Below are positions 8,047 to 14,890 of a DNA stretch of 23,768 bases, one piece after another. Position 1 is the stretch's first letter; each line of letters begins with the position of its first letter. This stretch comes from Methylibium sp035476815 (GTDB lineage Bacteria; Pseudomonadota; Gammaproteobacteria; Burkholderiales; Burkholderiaceae_C). The DNA lies in assembly GCA_035476815.1 (NCBI GenBank), contig DATILD010000100.1, positions 1 through 23,768 of the forward strand. Reading direction: 5' to 3'. The position numbers and the translations under genes are program-made. The notes under the pieces are model-generated. The model saw nothing but the letters and a program-made list of their open reading frames with translations, was not told where the DNA came from and did no database searches.

Positions 8047-8823
8047 GTGCCGCAGCACCGCCAGCAAGGCGGTGCCGGTCAGCGGCTTGACGAGGAAGGC
8101 ATCGCAGCCGGCCAGTTCGGCGCGCACGCGGTCCGACTGGCTCGCATGGGCGCTGACCAGCGCCACCGTCGGCGCCCCCCGGCCGGCCGCCTTGAGCCGT
8201 TGGCACAGCGCCAGGCCGTCGAGGCCCGGCATCACCACGTCGGCGAACACGATATGCGCCGGCTGCCGGTCCAGCCGTTCGAGCGCCTGCTCCGCCGATG
8301 CCGCCAGCGCCACGCGGCAGCCGTAGCGCTGCAGCTGCACCTGCAGGTAGCGGCGCGCGATGTCGCAGTCGTCGACGACCAGCACGTCGAGGTCGAAGCG
8401 ACGCTGCGGCTCGGCTAGATCGATCGCGCGGTGCGGGTGCGCGTGCGCCGCGGCCGGCGCGGCGGCCCGGCGGGCGTCGGGACGCAGGGTGTGCGTCAGT
8501 GCCAGCAGCGCCCGGGCGATCTGCAGCGCGTTCAGCGGCCGGGTCAGGTGTACCGGCGCGTCGGCCGGCGCGTGGGTGCCGACGAACACGCTCGTCGCGA
8601 CGCGGTCGGCCGACTGCACCGCCTGGACGGCCAGCGGGTGGTCGGCGTCGACCACGCAGCAGTCGCTGTCGGCGACCGTCGCCACCCATTCGAAGGCCGC
8701 GCCGAGCTCGCTCGACAGCCGGAAGTAGCTCTCCAGCGCCTGCCGCTCGAAGCCCCCGAAGCCCTGGATCGCGACGCGCAGCGGCACGGCGGACGGCGGG
8801 GGCGGCAGCGCGGCGAAGGGCAT
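8032..8823 (-). CDS. Response regulator with degenerate N-terminal and intact C-terminal receiver
   Basis: A 263-residue protein (from the ATG at 8823) with two receiver-like halves joined by an Ala/His-rich linker (about 115-140). The C-terminal half (145-263) is a standard receiver: acidic pair Asp151-Asp152, acceptor Asp195 in VFADVVMPGLDG, Ser224 and Lys246 in FLVKPL. The N-terminal half (14-110) keeps the alternating strand/helix pattern and an aspartate in CCVVDADHP, but RPLNALQ replaces the KP motif, so it is probably a pseudo-receiver. There is no DNA-binding or enzymatic output domain, so it likely acts through protein contacts, like stand-alone CheY-type regulators. An in-frame TTG at 8859 would add 12 residues; the ATG has GGAG nine bases upstream. 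It probably belongs with the adjacent HDOD protein and hybrid kinase in one signalling module. Confidence 0.82.
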   Translation of the reverse strand: MPFAALPPPPSAVPLRVAIQGFGGFERQALESYFRLSSELGAAFEWVATVADSDCCVVDADHPLAVQAVQSADRVATSVFVGTHAPADAPVHLTRPLNALQIARALLALTHTLRPDARRAAAPAAAHAHPHRAIDLAEPQRRFDLDVLVVDDCDIARRYLQVQLQRYGCRVALAASAEQALERLDRQPAHIVFADVVMPGLDGLALCQRLKAAGRGAPTVALVSAHASQSDRVRAELAGCDAFLVKPLTGTALLAVLRHSGGG

Positions 8824-8929
8824 GCGGCCATGCTCCGGGGCGGGCCGGGCCGGCGTCAATCCCGCTACGGTGTGGGGGTGGCGCTAGCATCGGCATCCAT
8901 CACGGAATCCCCGTGCGCGGGGGCAGGCC

Positions 8930-9415
8930 ATGACCACGGTGTACGACTTCGAGGCCCAGAGCATCACCGGACAGCCGGTGTCGCTGGCCGACTGCCGCGG
9001 CCGCGTGCTGCTGATCGTCAACACCGCCAGCGCCTGCGGCTTCACGCCGCAGTTCGCCGGGCTGGAGGCGCTGTGGAAGGACTACGGCGGCCAGGGCCTG
9101 ACGGTGCTGGGCTTCCCGAGCAACGAGTTCGGCGGCCAGGACCCGGGCCGCAACGACGAGATCGCGAGCTTCTGCCAGCTCAACTACGGCGTCAGCTTCC
9201 CGATGATGGCCAAGGTTGAGGTCAACGGCGCCGACGCGCACCCGCTGTGGCGGTGGCTCACGAAGGAGGCCAGGGGCATCCTCGGCACCCAGGCGATCAA
9301 GTGGAACTTCACCAAGTTCCTGGTCGGCCGCGACGGCAAGGTGCTCGGGCGCTACGCGCCCAACGACAAGCCCGAGAGCCTGCGCAAGGACATCGAGAAG
9401 GCGCTGGCCGGCTGA
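8930..9415 (+). CDS. Glutathione peroxidase family protein (Cys type)
   Basis: A 161-residue peroxidase that reduces hydrogen peroxide and lipid or organic hydroperoxides in the cytoplasm. The catalytic residues are all visible: Cys36 in NTASACGFTPQ (cysteine in place of selenocysteine), Gln70 in GFPSNEFGGQ, and Trp125-Asn126 in IKWNFTKF. Cys82 in SFCQLNYGV is placed where a resolving cysteine occurs in thioredoxin-dependent members, so thioredoxin may be the true reductant. It resembles E. coli BtuE in length and motifs. The ATG at 8930 is preceded by a purine-rich GGGGGCAGG. The gene stands alone: the upstream gene is divergent (106-base spacer) and the downstream gene is convergent. Confidence 0.95.
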   Translation: MTTVYDFEAQSITGQPVSLADCRGRVLLIVNTASACGFTPQFAGLEALWKDYGGQGLTVLGFPSNEFGGQDPGRNDEIASFCQLNYGVSFPMMAKVEVNGADAHPLWRWLTKEARGILGTQAIKWNFTKFLVGRDGKVLGRYAPNDKPESLRKDIEKALAG

Positions 9416-9469
9416 TCGGGCGCAGCCCGCCGCCGGCCGAGCGCCGGGCCGCTCCCAAGCCGGCCGGCG

Positions 9470-9508
9470 CCCCCTCGGGGGGTGGCCGCGGTACCCCGCG
9501 GCCGGGGG
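9470..9508. repeat. GC hairpin element between convergent genes (CCCCC-TC-GGGGG type)
   Basis: This element has two stacked inverted repeats: CCCCC-TC-GGGGG (9470-9481) and GGCCGCGG-TACC-CCGCGGCC (9484-9503), followed by GGGGG, which can also pair with the first C run. Similar C5/G5 hairpins recur at 3' ends of genes in Burkholderiales. Here it lies between the peroxidase gene and the convergent FIST-like gene, so it could act as a terminator or mRNA stabiliser despite lacking a T run. Confidence 0.5.
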
Positions 9509-9514
9509 TGGTCG

Positions 9515-10540
9515 TCACGCGCTGTCGATCGACAGCGTCACCATGGTCTGGTTCAGCAGCTGGTAGGCCACCTCGCCGAAGGTCATCGGCCCGGTGATCG
9601 GCCCGGTGCGCTTGCCCTCCAGCTCCGAGTACAGGTAGTTCAGGATGCAGTTGCAGCTCCACGCGGTGTGGGCGGCATCGGCCGGCAGCGCCGCGGCGAG
9701 CGCGGCGCCGTAGTCGGGCACCGGCCGCGCGAGCCGGTACTCGGTGTCGTCGAACACCGGCGCGTAGAAGTCGACGCGGCGCTCGGCCTCGTCCACGCCC
9801 TTGAAGGACACGTTGACCATCGCGCCCGAGTAGTCGGCCACCAGCGGCAGGCGGGTGTCGATGCCCTGCACCTTGAGGTAGTCGGCGAAGTTGACGAGCT
9901 TGCCGTTGACCAGGCACTCCTGGGCGTGGAAGCCGGACTCGGTGAAGCGGATGCGGTCGCCGTCGCCCGGCTCGAACAGGTTGACGATGTCGAGCCGCGC
10001 GTACTGCGTGTCGGCCAGCGGCACGTGCATCACCAGCGCGCGGCTGCCGTCGGACTCGCCGGTCTCGCCGTGGAACACCTGGGGCGCCCGCCGGCCAAGG
10101 TCGTCGAGGTGGATGCCGGCGATCCAGCCGAGCAGCGGCTTCAGGTACATGTCCTCGTACTGCGGCGCCTCGCGCGCGAAGCGCGAGTGCGTGTCGCTGA
10201 AGGCCGGGATGATCAGCAGCGTGTAGCCGTTGGCCGGCGCGTCGGTGCACACCGAGGCCAGCGCGTCGGCGTCGTACCAGCGCAGCGTGGGCGTCAGGCC
10301 GGCGGCGGTCGGCAGCGCGGTGACGAACACCTGGCTGCGCGTCGCGAGCCCGCCGTTCTGGCCCACGAAATAGGGGATCGTGCCGCCGATCCAGTGGCCG
10401 CGCGGCAGGCGCGCGAGCAGCGCCTCCTCGCCGGCGACGCTGTACCAGCCGCCGCTCTTGACCAGGATCGCGGCCTCCTCGACGGACATCAGCGCCCCGG
10501 TGACCGGGCGCAGCGACGATGCGGGACGGGGTGCGTTCAT
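9515..10540 (-). CDS. FIST-like conserved hypothetical protein
   Basis: A 341-residue protein without signal peptide or membrane helices. I recognise no experimentally characterised homologue. Its C-terminus (about 295-338) has the order SCNC, then GPMTFGEVAYQLLNQTMVTL. This closely follows the end of FIST_C domains (a cysteine, then G-x-x-x-x-GE, then NQT and a hydrophobic strand). The N-terminal half contains a conserved-looking core (WYSVAGEEALLARLP, then WIGGTIPYF), in the position of FIST N-terminal strands. FIST domains are small-molecule sensing modules, often in bacterial signal transduction, so a ligand-binding role is inferred. No kinase or output domain is fused. The ATG at 10540 begins seven bases after the upstream gene stops, so both are one transcript. 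An 18-base perfect palindrome overlaps its last codons. Confidence 0.75.
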   Translation of the reverse strand: MNAPRPASSLRPVTGALMSVEEAAILVKSGGWYSVAGEEALLARLPRGHWIGGTIPYFVGQNGGLATRSQVFVTALPTAAGLTPTLRWYDADALASVCTDAPANGYTLLIIPAFSDTHSRFAREAPQYEDMYLKPLLGWIAGIHLDDLGRRAPQVFHGETGESDGSRALVMHVPLADTQYARLDIVNLFEPGDGDRIRFTESGFHAQECLVNGKLVNFADYLKVQGIDTRLPLVADYSGAMVNVSFKGVDEAERRVDFYAPVFDDTEYRLARPVPDYGAALAAALPADAAHTAWSCNCILNYLYSELEGKRTGPITGPMTFGEVAYQLLNQTMVTLSIDSA

Positions 10541-10547
10541 GCTCGCC

Positions 10548-11276
10548 TCACCCCGCCTTCAGCTGCGACAGCTCGTGGCCCAGCACGCGCTCGTTCTTGA
10601 CGAAGTAGCGGTGCAGGTCGCGCAGCTTGAGCAGCCGCACCTCGTCGTCGGAGATCACCTCGAGCTGCGAGCGCACCTTGGTCAGCATCAGCTTCAGGCT
10701 CAGCACCCGGATGTCGAGCTTGAGGTCGCCGTCGACCACGCGCAGCCAGATCGGATCGGTGACATCGGGCACGGCGCTGCCGGGGGCCGCGTCGTCCACA
10801 CTCGCGGCGGCGGCGGCGGCGGCACGCGGCGCGGCGGCCGCCGGCTGCTGCCCCTGCACCAGGCCGTTGTCGATCGCGAAGCGGTAGCGCCACACGTCGT
10901 TGAGCGACAGGCCCATCAGCTTGCAGATGGCCGGCAGCGGCAGGCCCTCGTTGAACATCACGAACACCTGTTGCGCCAGCGTGTGGGTGAAGGGCATCGC
11001 ATGGTCGCCGGTCCAGGGCAGCCGACCGAGCTCGGTGCCGACCGGGACGTTGACATGGACGAAAAAGCGGATGCTTCCGAACGACACATGCTGCCAGGCA
11101 TGCGCCTGGGTGCGCGGCGGCGCGCTCCTGGGCCGGCCGAACCAGCCGCGCTCGACCTGCGGACCCACCCACACGTCGCAGCGCTGCTTGCGCAGGTCGA
11201 GCTGGTAATCGCTGATCTCCCACGCGCCGCTGATCGAAAGCAGCTGGCGCAGGAGCGCCTTGTCGATGCCCGTCAT
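10548..11276 (-). CDS. Hypothetical protein with ISL3-transposase-like DNA-binding region
   Basis: A 242-residue protein of unknown function. Residues about 20-135 follow the layout of the N-terminal part of ISL3-family transposases: a hydrophobic strand pair (AWQHVSFGSIRFFVHVNVP), then LPWTGDHAMPFTHTLAQQVF, then a helix-turn-helix-like LPLPAICKLMGLSLNDVWRY. The zinc-binding cysteines normally present there are missing, and there is no DDE catalytic domain. Instead an alanine-rich linker (144-159) leads to a charged helical tail (175-242). This suggests a domesticated DNA-binding protein rather than an active transposase, but that is inference from pattern only. The ATG at 11276 has GAGGAG eight bases upstream; an earlier in-frame start at 11366 would add a low-complexity stretch and is not favoured. 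It is first in a two-gene unit with the FIST-like protein, for which it could be the output partner. Confidence 0.65.
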   Translation of the reverse strand: MTGIDKALLRQLLSISGAWEISDYQLDLRKQRCDVWVGPQVERGWFGRPRSAPPRTQAHAWQHVSFGSIRFFVHVNVPVGTELGRLPWTGDHAMPFTHTLAQQVFVMFNEGLPLPAICKLMGLSLNDVWRYRFAIDNGLVQGQQPAAAAPRAAAAAAASVDDAAPGSAVPDVTDPIWLRVVDGDLKLDIRVLSLKLMLTKVRSQLEVISDDEVRLLKLRDLHRYFVKNERVLGHELSQLKAG

Positions 11277-11493
11277 GTGCTCGTCTCCTCGGGTTGCCGC
11301 GGCCCTTCTGACCTTCGGGGAAGGATGGGGCCGTCGCCTGCCTGAGCACGGCGTGTTGCAAGTCACGGGCCGGCGCGACCGCCGCCGGACGCGCCGCTGC
11401 GGTTTGCGTCGAGTCCGTCACATGCCGGCACGATGCTGCGGCGCGACAAGGGCGGGTCGCCCCGGGCGGGTCCCGACGCTTTGTGTTCCCCAA

Positions 11494-11522
11494 CTGCGAC
11501 AGGCCGACGCAGGCTGTCGCAG
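11494..11522. promoter_or_regulatory. 9-bp inverted repeat, candidate operator
   Basis: CTGCGACAG (11494-11502) and its exact complement CTGTCGCAG (11514-11522) are centred 11 bases apart. The right arm ends at the expected -35 position of the promoter whose -10 is GATAAT at 11546. That placement suits an activator or repressor dimer controlling the aminotransferase gene; the regulator is unknown. Confidence 0.4.
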
Positions 11523-11545
11523 GACGGATCAGTCGCGCCGCCTTC

Positions 11546-11551
11546 GATAAT
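11546..11551 (+). promoter_or_regulatory. Candidate -10 box for tyrB
   Basis: GATAAT matches five of six -10 consensus bases and would start transcription near 11558, about 19 bases before the ATG and just upstream of the GAGGAG ribosome site. No good -35 is present, which would fit activator dependence via the adjacent inverted repeat. Confidence 0.4.
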
Positions 11552-11576
11552 CGGCGGCCACGAGGAGAACGCAGCC

Positions 11577-12770
11577 ATGTTCCAGCACGTCGAGCCCTAT
11601 GCCGGCGACCCGATCCTGAGCCTCAACGAGGACTTCCAGCGCGACCCGCGGCCGCACAAGGTCAACCTCAGCATCGGCATCTACTTCGACGACGCCGGGC
11701 GCCTCCCGGTGCTCGCCTCGGTGCGCGAGGCCGAGGCGCGGCTGCTCGCCGCCGACGGCCCCAAGCCCTACCTGCCGATCGAGGGCGCGGCCAACTTCCG
11801 CCGCGAGGTGCAGGCGCTGCTGTTCGGCGCCGACCATGCGGCGCTCGCCGCCGGCCGCATCGCCACGCTGCAGACCGTCGGCTCGAGCGGCGGCCTCAAG
11901 GTCGGCGCCGACTTCATCGCCCGCTGGCTGCCCGGCAGCGCGGTGTGGGTCAGCGACCCGACCTGGGACAACCACCGCGCGATGTTCGAGGGCGCCGGCC
12001 TCGCGGTGCACGCCTACCCCTACTACGACCCGGCCGGCGGCGTGCGCTTCGAGGCCATGCTCGACGCGCTGCGCATGTTGCCGCCCAGGAGCATCGTGCT
12101 GCTGCACGGCGGCTGCCACAACCCGACCGGCGTGGACCTGAGCGCGGCGCAGTGGGCGGCGCTGATCCCGCTGCTGCGCGAGCGCGCGCTGATCCCCTAC
12201 GTGGACCTGGCCTACCAGGGCTTCGGCGACGGCATCGAGGCCGATGCGGCGGCGGTGCGCGCACTGGCCGACGCCGGGCTCACCGGCTTCGTCGCCAACT
12301 CGTTCTCGAAGAGCATGAGCGTCTACGGCGAGCGGGTCGGCGCGCTCAGCGTGCTGTGCGCCGACGCCGAGGAGGCCGAGCGCGTGCTCGGCCAGCTGCG
12401 CGCCACCGTGCGGCGCAACTACTCGAGCCCGCCGATCCACGGCGGGCAGATCGTCGCGACGGTGCTGGCCGAACCGAACCTGCGGCGCCAGTGGGAGGGC
12501 GAGCTCGCGGCGATGCGCGAGCGCATGGTCGCGATGCGCCGCGCACTGCACGACGCGCTGGCCGCGCGGCTGCCGGGCCACGACGTCGGCTACCTGCTCG
12601 CGCAGCGCGGCATGTTCAGCTACACCGGCCTGAGCGCGGCGCAGGTCGACGCGCTGCGCGAGCGCCATGCGGTCTACCTGGTGCGCTCGGGGCGGCTGTG
12701 CATCTCCGGCCTGAACACCGGCAATGTCGAGCGCACGGCCGAGGCGATCGCCGCGGTCCTGGCGTCATGA
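11577..12770 (+). CDS. tyrB: Aromatic amino acid / aspartate aminotransferase, class I PLP enzyme
   Basis: A 397-residue cytoplasmic transaminase of the AspC/TyrB subgroup, which moves amino groups between aspartate, tyrosine or phenylalanine and 2-oxoglutarate. The PLP-binding lysine is Lys245 in NSFSKSMSVYGERVG. Other cofactor contacts are Trp130, Asn182 in HNPTG, Asp210 and Tyr213 in YVDLAYQGFGDG, and Arg253. The C-terminal substrate arginine is in SGRLCISGLN (Arg373). Length and motifs match the family throughout, so it should be active. Aspartate versus aromatic preference cannot be fixed from motifs; tyrB is the likelier name in this group. The ATG at 11577 has GAGGAG nine bases upstream; an earlier open frame is unsupported. 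Its stop overlaps the next gene's ATG by four bases (ATGA), implying translational coupling. Confidence 0.93.
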   Translation: MFQHVEPYAGDPILSLNEDFQRDPRPHKVNLSIGIYFDDAGRLPVLASVREAEARLLAADGPKPYLPIEGAANFRREVQALLFGADHAALAAGRIATLQTVGSSGGLKVGADFIARWLPGSAVWVSDPTWDNHRAMFEGAGLAVHAYPYYDPAGGVRFEAMLDALRMLPPRSIVLLHGGCHNPTGVDLSAAQWAALIPLLRERALIPYVDLAYQGFGDGIEADAAAVRALADAGLTGFVANSFSKSMSVYGERVGALSVLCADAEEAERVLGQLRATVRRNYSSPPIHGGQIVATVLAEPNLRRQWEGELAAMRERMVAMRRALHDALAARLPGHDVGYLLAQRGMFSYTGLSAAQVDALRERHAVYLVRSGRLCISGLNTGNVERTAEAIAAVLAS

Positions 12771-14890
12771 ATCGGATGACTGTCGCTACGGTCGGAGCGG
12801 CCGGCCGGCGACTGCGCACGGTCCTGGGCGCGGCCGCACTGTGCTGCGCCATGGCCGCCGCGGCCGACGAGCAAGCCGGCGGCGCCACGCCGGTCGAGGG
12901 CTACTTCCGGCTGCCGGCCATCGAGGATGCGAGGTTGTCGCCGGGTGGACGCTACCTCGCGATGGCTGCCGAGTCGGCCGACGGCAAAGTGCAACTGGTG
13001 GTCACCGACCTCGACGACCCGCCCGCGTCGCCGAAGCCGATCGCCGCGGTCGATAGGGCCGACGTCGTGGATCTGCAATGGCTCAACGACGAGTGGCTGG
13101 TGTTCCATGAACGTGCCCGCACGTCCCAGTGCTTCCGCACTAGGCATGGGCGCGTCGCACTGTGGGCGGTCCAGAGGGACGGCCGTGGACAGCGGCTGGT
13201 GATCCGTCGCGATTGGGGCGACTTCCGCGGCCTTCTAGGCGACCACTCCCCGCTTGTACCCGCTCGCGCGGTGCGCGGCGGTGCGTCATTGGTACGAATT
13301 GTCGGCGACGGGTCGCCGAGCATCCTCGTCTACGTGCCCGCGGAGGACTTCGACCCGAAGCATCCCTTGGCCCGGCTGGCACCGCAGTTCTACGACGGCC
13401 GGCACGAGCCGGCCTTGCTGTTGCGACTGAACGTAGCGACCGGCCAGCGCGAGGTGCTGGTCACCGAGCCGGTTGACGCCGACAGCTGGATGGTGGATGC
13501 CAGCGGCGCGCCGCGCCTAGCGCAGAAGCGCCTGGGCGCCTCCGAGCGGGTCTACTGGCGGGACCCGAAGACCGACGAATGGACCGTCCTGCTCGACCAG
13601 CTGCTGCCGGGACGGTTGCTGTCACCCTTTGCCTTCGAACGCGACGGCATGTTGCTGGTAGCGCGCCAAGACCAGGATCACGACACTCAGGCGATGTACC
13701 GCTACGACCTGCGCGCCCGCAAGTTCGAGGCTGAACCCATGTTGACCGCGCGTGGCTTCGACGTGCCGGAAAGCGTCGAGATCGACAACGCGACGCGCGA
13801 GATCTTCGGCGCCCATCTCGCGACCGAGACGGCCCGCAGCGTTTGGTTCGTGCCGGAGCTGCAGAGGCTGCAGGCCGGTCTCGACGCGGCCCTGCCGGGC
13901 CAGGTCAACCGGCTGGTCTGCGACCCCTGCCTGAAGGGGCCGCGCGTGCTGCTGCGCTCGTGGTCCGCGCAGGAGCCGTCGACCTACTGGGTCTATACCC
14001 GCGCCACCCAGGCGCTGAAGCTGGTGGGTCACACACGTCCGCGGATCGATCCGGCGAAGATGGCCGGCGTGCGCTTCCACCGCGTCGCCGCGCGTGATGG
14101 GCTGCCTCTGCCGGTCTATGTCACGACCCCCACTGCACCCGCGGCCGGTCCTCGCCCGACGGTGCTGCTGCTGCCCGACTTCAACGGCGGTCGGCGGCTG
14201 CTGACGGGGGCTTGGCAGCCCGAGGCACAGTGGCTGGCCTCGCGCGGCTACCTGGTGCTGCAGCCCGAGGTCCGGGGCAGCAGCGGCTACGGTTACAAGC
14301 ATGATGCTGCGGGCGGCCGGCAGTACGGCTTGGGTATCCAGGACGACATCGCCGACACGCTGGCTTGGGCTGCGGCCAAGGGTCTCGCCGACTCAACGCG
14401 GGTGGCCGTCGCTGGCGAGGGGCTAGGCGGCTACCACGCCCTGATGGCACTGGTGCGCCATCCGTCTCTGTACCGTTGCGGCGTGAGCCTTGACGGCATC
14501 GTCGAACCAGCCTTCCTGTTCAGCGACCAGGCCGGCTACAGCGAGTGGCACCGGACGCACTCCTTGCCGCGGATGTTCGGCGATCCGGCGGGCGATGCCG
14601 AACACCTAATGGCGACGTCGCCGCTGCTCCAGGCGGCACGCATCCAGGCCCCGGTCCTGCTAGCCCAAAGCCGCAGGTACAGGACCTATCCTATGGGTGT
14701 GCGGATGCGCGATGCGCTGGCGGCCGCACCACGGGCCGCCCGGGCCTCGGACCAGTGGATCGAGTACTCCGCTGAAAGCGCCAAGTTCGGCCCGAGGGGC
14801 AACGACGCAGACTTCTGGGCCCGGGCCGACACCTTCATCGCCCGTTGCTTTGCGCCAGCGACGGACGATTCGGCCAAAGCACCGTCATGA
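12767..14890 (+). CDS. Exported S9 (prolyl oligopeptidase) family homologue, predicted inactive
   Basis: A 707-residue protein with a Sec signal peptide (residues 1 to about 33, ending AAAA before DEQAGG). A central repeat-rich region (about 45-420) is compatible with a beta-propeller, followed by a C-terminal alpha/beta-hydrolase domain (about 435-695). The hydrolase scaffold is recognisable (ASRGYLVLQPEVRGSSGYGY, then DDIADTLAWAAAKG), but the catalytic triad is lost. The nucleophile motif G-x-S-x-G-G reads GEGLGG (Gly552 for Ser), the Asp position is Tyr638, and EYPDEGHGF-like reads EYSAESAKF (Ala672 for His). It is therefore probably a periplasmic binding or scaffold pseudo-peptidase. It uses CTA and TTG leucine codons more than its neighbours, hinting at relaxed constraint or transfer. 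It is coupled to tyrB by a 4-base overlap and overlaps the convergent eamA by six bases. Confidence 0.88.
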   Translation: MNRMTVATVGAAGRRLRTVLGAAALCCAMAAAADEQAGGATPVEGYFRLPAIEDARLSPGGRYLAMAAESADGKVQLVVTDLDDPPASPKPIAAVDRADVVDLQWLNDEWLVFHERARTSQCFRTRHGRVALWAVQRDGRGQRLVIRRDWGDFRGLLGDHSPLVPARAVRGGASLVRIVGDGSPSILVYVPAEDFDPKHPLARLAPQFYDGRHEPALLLRLNVATGQREVLVTEPVDADSWMVDASGAPRLAQKRLGASERVYWRDPKTDEWTVLLDQLLPGRLLSPFAFERDGMLLVARQDQDHDTQAMYRYDLRARKFEAEPMLTARGFDVPESVEIDNATREIFGAHLATETARSVWFVPELQRLQAGLDAALPGQVNRLVCDPCLKGPRVLLRSWSAQEPSTYWVYTRATQALKLVGHTRPRIDPAKMAGVRFHRVAARDGLPLPVYVTTPTAPAAGPRPTVLLLPDFNGGRRLLTGAWQPEAQWLASRGYLVLQPEVRGSSGYGYKHDAAGGRQYGLGIQDDIADTLAWAAAKGLADSTRVAVAGEGLGGYHALMALVRHPSLYRCGVSLDGIVEPAFLFSDQAGYSEWHRTHSLPRMFGDPAGDAEHLMATSPLLQAARIQAPVLLAQSRRYRTYPMGVRMRDALAAAPRAARASDQWIEYSAESAKFGPRGNDADFWARADTFIARCFAPATDDSAKAPS

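Larger units (their letters stand above)
11277..11576. other. Divergent intergenic region upstream of tyrB
   Basis: 300 bases between two divergent genes. It contains a perfect 9-bp inverted repeat (11494-11522), a GATAAT hexamer 26 bases before the aminotransferase ATG, and a short hairpin (CCTTC-GGG-GAAGG at 11312-11324) in the leader side of the minus-strand gene. Reading frames across it lack coding character; I see no gene. Confidence 0.5.

Noticed and set aside
4413..8090. Very long plus-strand open frame (1225 codons) across the kinase and HDOD genes
   Set aside because: It is low-complexity (Arg, Ala, Gln, His rich) with no domain pattern, and lies antisense or out of frame to two genes with clear motifs. 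Such frames are common at this GC content.
10800..10850. GCG/GGC repeat run as a possible variable repeat locus
   Set aside because: It encodes the alanine-rich linker of the ISL3-like protein; the repeat units are imperfect and short.
10548..11276. An intact ISL3 insertion sequence
   Set aside because: No DDE domain, no terminal inverted repeats or target duplication seen, and the gene has its own ribosome site and a downstream partner.
11483..12766. Possible N-terminal extension of the S9 homologue over the aminotransferase gene
   Set aside because: The frame is open only by GC bias; the ATG at 12767 gives a signal peptide and a standard gene-overlap start.
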